The notes beneath the pieces were generated by a model. The model made no database searches. It was not told where the DNA came from and worked only from the letters and a program-made list of their open reading frames with translations. A program made the translations under genes and the position numbers. DNA of 6,981 bases from JAVBOV01 sp031550205 (GTDB taxonomy: Bacteria; Pseudomonadota; Alphaproteobacteria; RF32; CAG-239), in NCBI GenBank assembly GCA_031550205.1, contig JAVBOV010000013.1, positions 1 through 6,981 of the forward strand, in the 5' to 3' direction. Below are positions 4,506-6,981 of this stretch, piece after piece; the first letter of the stretch is position 1, and each line of letters opens with the position of its first letter.

Positions 4506-5354
4506 ATGCGCAATGTTTTTTACCCTCTTCTTGGCATTTTTGCAAATCGCTCTAGGCAACTTTTTTGGATTGTAAAATCTGAAAATGAAGAAGTTTTAGG
4601 ACTACCCCTAGAGGGACATGATGAATGTATTGTAATGAGAAACGAATTTCTTGAGCTATCTCTTAAGATTAAAGACACATCTACTCACTTGGAAACTTCC
4701 TTTCATTTCACTACTGGTCTTTACTACATTGGTAAAGATAGTCCGAATGGAAGATTTCGTATTAAAGAAAGTCTTAGTCAAAACACTTCCTTTCACATGT
4801 ATGATGTACTTAATATAATGTTTCATGGTCGACACGTTTTCTATAGCCAAGAGTCTCTTTGTACTCGTTATTATAACATTGGTTTGGAGAAAGTTACTGA
4901 ATTAGAGAAACAAAAAGCAAAAGAGAAATTTTGGAACAAAAAAGTTTGGAGCAGACAGACCTGCTTGCCTGATGGGCATGGCACCATACAATCTTCAAAC
5001 TACCATGAGTTGCTTTATAACAAAGAGCTTGATATTTTCAAAGTTGTTGATTTTAGACCCTCTGACTTTATAAAAGGCTTGAAGCACTTTTATTCTGCGA
5101 ATGCACGTATTGATGAAAATGGGCACTTTGACTACATCACTCCTGAAGGAAAAAGCGAGCCTAAAGACGAACCTGGGTTTGAGAGTTGTCCATTTGTTGA
5201 ATGTCCAACGGCTAAAGATGCATTAAAAACCCATCCCGAAGGATGGAAACAAATTACCGAGATGTTCACACCCTCTGTGGTAGAGTATATTAAGAAGAAT
5301 ATGTCTAGCTACATAGACCAAAGATCCAGCCAACTTGATAGAAAGCGGTTATAG
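4506..5354 (+). CDS. Hypothetical protein, 282 aa, module A cargo
   Basis: I do not recognise a family. The protein appears soluble, without a signal peptide or a clear membrane helix. It is rich in aromatic residues and His (SFHFTTGLYYIG 65-76; SFHMYDVLNIMFHGRHVFY 95-113), has a charged helical stretch (LEKVTELEKQKAKEKFWNKK, 127-146), a C-x4-C pair (CPFVEC, 228-233) and a basic tail (DRKRL). It does not show the R-H-R-Y pattern of tyrosine recombinases or a serine-recombinase N-terminus, so it is not the integrase. AT-rich codons contrast with anmK and suggest acquisition. No Shine-Dalgarno site precedes the ATG; TATAAT ends 4 bases before it. It is transcribed toward tRNA-Trp and ends at its own strong terminator (5374-5404). 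The long uninterrupted frame in AT-rich DNA makes coding likely. Confidence 0.8.
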   Translation: MRNVFYPLLGIFANRSRQLFWIVKSENEEVLGLPLEGHDECIVMRNEFLELSLKIKDTSTHLETSFHFTTGLYYIGKDSPNGRFRIKESLSQNTSFHMYDVLNIMFHGRHVFYSQESLCTRYYNIGLEKVTELEKQKAKEKFWNKKVWSRQTCLPDGHGTIQSSNYHELLYNKELDIFKVVDFRPSDFIKGLKHFYSANARIDENGHFDYITPEGKSEPKDEPGFESCPFVECPTAKDALKTHPEGWKQITEMFTPSVVEYIKKNMSSYIDQRSSQLDRKRL

Positions 5355-5373
5355 ACAAATCTCTAACAACCAA

Positions 5374-5404
5374 CAAAACACTCCCTGTGATAGGGAGTGT
5401 TTTG
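5374..5404 (+). terminator. Intrinsic terminator of the 282-aa gene
   Basis: CAAAACACTCCCT - GTGAT - AGGGAGTGTTTTG is a perfect 13-bp stem (5374-5386 with 5392-5404), about 20 bases after the stop codon. The arms' own A- and T-runs allow termination in either direction. Confidence 0.9.
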
Positions 5405-5420
5405 CTATTGTCTTTTAGGT

Positions 5421-5575
5421 ATAATTCAAAAACAAGCGCTTAAGCTAAAACTAGTCGGAGCGGAGTTAAAAAATGCTATTTTCAAAAACAACAACATTCC
5501 GACTCATCCAAAGCCTTGCCCACCTTACTCCCCGCACTGGAAAAACCTTCCTTGTTAAATATGGCAGGGGCGGCA
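5421..5575 (-). repeat. Attachment-site-like direct repeat, copy 1 (adjoins intact tRNA-Trp)
   Basis: Partner of 4221-4375, with the same order and spacing of two conserved blocks (5421-5455 and 5479-5505) before the tRNA-Trp 3' end at 5561. Block 1 includes CTTAAGCTAAAACTAGT. The stretch between block 2 and the tRNA end has diverged strongly; the AACAGTCCTC hairpin of the other two copies is absent here. If this is an integration site, the blocks would be arm sites of the recombinase. Confidence 0.65.
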
Positions 5576-5637
5576 GGATTCGAACCCGCGACATTCGGTT
5601 TTGGAGACCGACGCTCTACCAACTGAACTACACCCCT
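5562..5637 (-). tRNA. trnW: tRNA-Trp (anticodon CCA)
   Basis: Full cloverleaf on the minus strand, 76 bases including an encoded CCA. The acceptor AGGGGTG pairs with CGCCCCT (one U-G), the discriminator base is G, and the anticodon stem is TCGGT/ACCGA with loop CTCCAAA, giving anticodon CCA. The T-arm GCGGG-TTCGAAT-CCTGC is mostly canonical. In many bacteria this gene lies just upstream of secE; here the orientation is kept but an accessory insert intervenes. Its 3' terminal bases recur at 4361 and 3672. Confidence 0.97.
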
Positions 5638-5679
5638 AAAAAAGCGCCAAAACTTAGCACCTTTCGCGCTCTGCTAAAA

Positions 5680-5708
5680 GTAATACAGAATATTTTCTTA
5701 AAGTTCAA
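5680..5708 (-). promoter_or_regulatory. Candidate promoter of tRNA-Trp
   Basis: On the minus strand TTGAAC (5703-5708) and TATTAC (5680-5685) have the ideal 17-base spacing, about 42 bases before the tRNA 5' end. The -35 box lies inside a perfect dyad AAAGTTC-AA-GAACTTT (5700-5715), which might be an operator. Confidence 0.45.
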
Positions 5709-5721
5709 GAACTTTTATCTC

Positions 5722-5760
5722 AAAATAAAAAACTCTCCAACGCAAAAACGCGCCGGAGAG
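5722..5760 (-). terminator. Intrinsic terminator of the 212-aa gene
   Basis: On the minus strand CTCTCCGGCGC - GTTTTT - GCGTTGGAGAG forms an 11-bp stem with two G-U pairs, followed by TTTTTTATTTT. It lies about 30 bases after the stop codon of the 212-residue gene and separates it from tRNA-Trp. Confidence 0.88.
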
Positions 5761-5791
5761 ATTTTCCAAAACAAAAGCTTCAGCTTTCTTT

Positions 5792-6430
5792 TCAAAACCC
5801 CTTGGCAAAGGCCGAGAAGTTTGAAAAGCACTCTTCCGCTCTTTTACCGATAAAATGTTGAGCAGCCTCAAAAACCGGAAGCTTGGCCTTAAAACAATCC
5901 ATCGGAAAAATGGTTCCTCCCGAAGAAGCTGCCATCTCATAGCCATTCGGAATCTGCTGATAAAAACACGATTGATCTATGTCATCCCAATCATATCCAA
6001 ACACCCAAAGTGTTCCCGATTCCGGCGCATAGCGAATTTCCCTAATCTCTTTAAAATCTTTGTAAAAAAGATCATTACATTCTCTATACCCGTCTTCGGT
6101 CTTGGTCCAAACGTGCCACTTTGAAAGGGCAACCTCTTCATCGGTTTCGCAGCAAAAAGCAATATCCTCGCCAAGCTTCCTTAAAACAAAAATTCCATCT
6201 TCCGGAAAAAACACCTTAACTCTGAAAAGATCTCCTTTCCCGATTTTCATCAGCAGAGACATTTGCTTGTTATCTTCGCGTAAAAGCCAAATCTTAATCA
6301 AACCGGCGTCAACATCTGCCTGCCTTTCGCAAAACAAAACCTTGCCGCCTGAAATTCCGTACCAGAAAACCTCTTTTGTGCTCAAAATAATGCTGTTTTT
6401 AGCATCCACGGATTCAATTCTTTTTTTCAT
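5792..6430 (-). CDS. Hypothetical protein, 212 aa, beta-rich
   Basis: I do not recognise a family. The protein is probably cytosolic: no signal peptide or membrane helix, and seven cysteines (34, 93, 94, 118, 155, 179, 201). Short hydrophobic/aromatic strands alternate with acidic turns: EVFWYGISGGKVLFCER (20-36), DLFRVKVFFPEDGIFVLRKL (67-86), LWVFGYDWDD (141-150). This could be a beta-sandwich or a few degenerate propeller blades; that is inference only. The C-terminal 35 residues look helical (FEAAQHFIGKRAEECFSNF). The ATG follows a very AT-rich leader without a Shine-Dalgarno site. Codon use is closer to anmK and nusG than to the two genes in the insert, and the gene has its own terminator, so it is probably a resident single-gene unit. 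Confidence 0.82.
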   Translation of the reverse strand: MKKRIESVDAKNSIILSTKEVFWYGISGGKVLFCERQADVDAGLIKIWLLREDNKQMSLLMKIGKGDLFRVKVFFPEDGIFVLRKLGEDIAFCCETDEEVALSKWHVWTKTEDGYRECNDLFYKDFKEIREIRYAPESGTLWVFGYDWDDIDQSCFYQQIPNGYEMAASSGGTIFPMDCFKAKLPVFEAAQHFIGKRAEECFSNFSAFAKGF

Positions 6431-6510
6431 AATATTTATTTTTAATGATTGTTATAATAATTTTTAAGTCTGGACAAAACTAGCATAATTTGAGCAAAGA
6501 GTCAAACAAA

Positions 6511-6544
6511 AGAAAAACCTCGAGATTTTGTTCTCTCGAGGTTT
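6511..6544 (-). terminator. Intrinsic terminator of the 47-aa gene
   Basis: On the minus strand AAACCTCGAGA - GAACAAAA - TCTCGAGGTTT is a perfect 11-bp stem that runs into further T bases (TTTTTCTTTT). It follows the stop codon of the small gene by 17 bases, which supports that gene being real. Confidence 0.9.
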
Positions 6545-6561
6545 AGAAAGTTTGTTTAATT

Positions 6562-6705
6562 TTACAAACCCATATTTCGGCGCATTTTTTTACTCTGACC
6601 TTTTGCTGCTTCGTTTTCTTGCTGATAAGCAGTTTTCTTCTTGGTCTTGGCGGCATTAGCTTCTTTTTGCTTTTCCCGCGTACCTTTGTTTTTTCCTTTT
6701 GCCAT
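6562..6705 (-). CDS. Small Lys-rich protein, 47 aa
   Basis: This short gene reads MAKGKNKGTREKQKEANAAK at the start and ends SKKMRRNMGL. It is extremely basic (about a third Lys/Arg), hydrophilic, without Cys, Trp or hydrophobic segments, and probably disordered or helical; nucleic-acid binding is plausible but not shown. The start resembles small MAKGxxxSNREKKKPK-type proteobacterial proteins of unknown function, from memory only. Support for this frame over the longer overlapping frame (6543-6731): sensible composition, an MAKG start typical of such proteins, and a perfect terminator 17 bases after the stop. No Shine-Dalgarno site is visible upstream. Confidence 0.7.
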   Translation of the reverse strand: MAKGKNKGTREKQKEANAAKTKKKTAYQQENEAAKGQSKKMRRNMGL

Positions 6706-6981
6706 GATAATAAATTTTTTAAGTGAAACAATAATTGTGATTTATGAAACAGAAAATACCACCTATTTTCATTTTGTCAATTAATAAAAAACCAACCATC
6801 ACTCTTCTTCCCCCCCTTCTCTTTCTTTCCTGCCTTAGTGCAGCTTTTTAGATTTTGTTTGCCCGTTTTTCCTCTCCACTTAAACTGCCTTAGGAAAAGT
6901 ATTTAGACTTTGTTAGCGTAGCTTTGCGTCCTTCGGTTCGCAGCGGTTCTGCCGAAAGAAGAATAAGACAGTCAAAGAACG
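6706..6981. other. Non-coding right end
   Basis: No gene is supported. A minus-strand frame open at the window edge (6981 to about 6894, reading ...LLSAEPLRTEGRKATLTKSKYFS) is short and ends inside a repeat, so I do not call it. The interval contains a pyrimidine-rich tract (6803-6830) and a diverged direct repeat listed separately. Confidence 0.5.
6830..6913. repeat. Diverged direct repeat, units 6830-6858 and 6885-6913
   Basis: Both units begin CTGCCTTAG and end TTAGA(T/C)TTTGT; 22 of 29 positions agree and the offset is 55 bp. The bases after each unit are also loosely similar. These look like two degenerate copies of a short intergenic element. Confidence 0.55.

Larger units (their letters stand above)
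3672..5575. mobile_element. Putative tandem array of two non-autonomous modules at tRNA-Trp
   Basis: Three direct copies of the tRNA-Trp 3' end (3672, 4361, 5561) delimit two modules, each with one AT-rich gene of unknown function. The copies at 4361 and 5561 are the cores of a diverged repeat of about 155 bp, offset by 1200 bp. The insert lies between tRNA-Trp and secE, which are normally close neighbours. No integrase or excisionase is encoded, so any movement would depend on an enzyme in trans, or the modules are remnants. An old segmental duplication is the main alternative. Confidence 0.45.

Noticed and set aside
3672..5575. Integrase gene within the insert
   Set aside because: Neither the 282- nor the 125-residue protein shows tyrosine- or serine-recombinase motifs, and no other frame of suitable size exists.
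3641..5575. CRISPR array or classical integron
   Set aside because: Only three unevenly spaced copies exist, with genes between them, and there is no attC-type folded site pattern that I can identify nor an integron integrase.
5473..5853. 126-codon plus-strand frame
   Set aside because: It runs antisense through tRNA-Trp and through a terminator.
6543..6731. 62-codon minus-strand frame
   Set aside because: The frame one step over, 6562-6705, gives a more plausible small protein that ends right before the terminator; the longer frame runs into the hairpin stem.

Overview
The window most likely comes from a host- or gut-associated alphaproteobacterium with a moderately AT-rich genome. This rests on a short single-helix SecE, an alphaproteobacterial-looking NusG, a tRNA-Trp gene with encoded CCA that lies in the same orientation as secE-nusG and upstream of it, and a type IV prepilin with the GRSMIEMLGVLAIVGVL leader style. 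The assignment is by recognition only; no database search was made.

Layout. 1-431: non-coding, rich in small inverted and direct repeats. 432-1631 (+): a divergent anhydro-N-acetylmuramic acid kinase (anmK) with a palindromic repeat embedded in frame. 1706-2365 (+): an orphan type IV prepilin ending in a strong terminator (2371-2399). 2442-3174 (-): nusG and secE, convergent with the pilin gene, so the usual rplK continuation is absent here. 3175-3706: repeat-dense intergenic DNA. 3672-5575: an AT-rich accessory insert between secE and tRNA-Trp. 5562-5637 (-): tRNA-Trp. 5792-6430 (-): a 212-residue protein of unknown function with its terminator. 6562-6705 (-): a 47-residue Lys-rich protein with its terminator. 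6706-6981: non-coding, with a diverged direct repeat.

The most interesting part is 3672-5575. The 3' end of tRNA-Trp recurs twice more in direct orientation (near 4361 and 3672). The copies at 4361 and 5561 belong to a longer diverged direct repeat of about 155 bp (4221-4375 and 5421-5575), offset by almost exactly 1200 bp. Each interval between consecutive tRNA-end copies carries one unrecognised AT-rich gene (282 aa on +, 125 aa on -), and no integrase is present. I read this as a tandem array of two small non-autonomous integrative modules at the tRNA-Trp 3' end, separating tRNA-Trp from secE-nusG. This is inference from repeat geometry.

Functionally the core genes serve peptidoglycan recycling (AnmK), transcription elongation (NusG), protein export (SecE) and translation (tRNA-Trp). 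No function can be assigned to the four hypothetical proteins.
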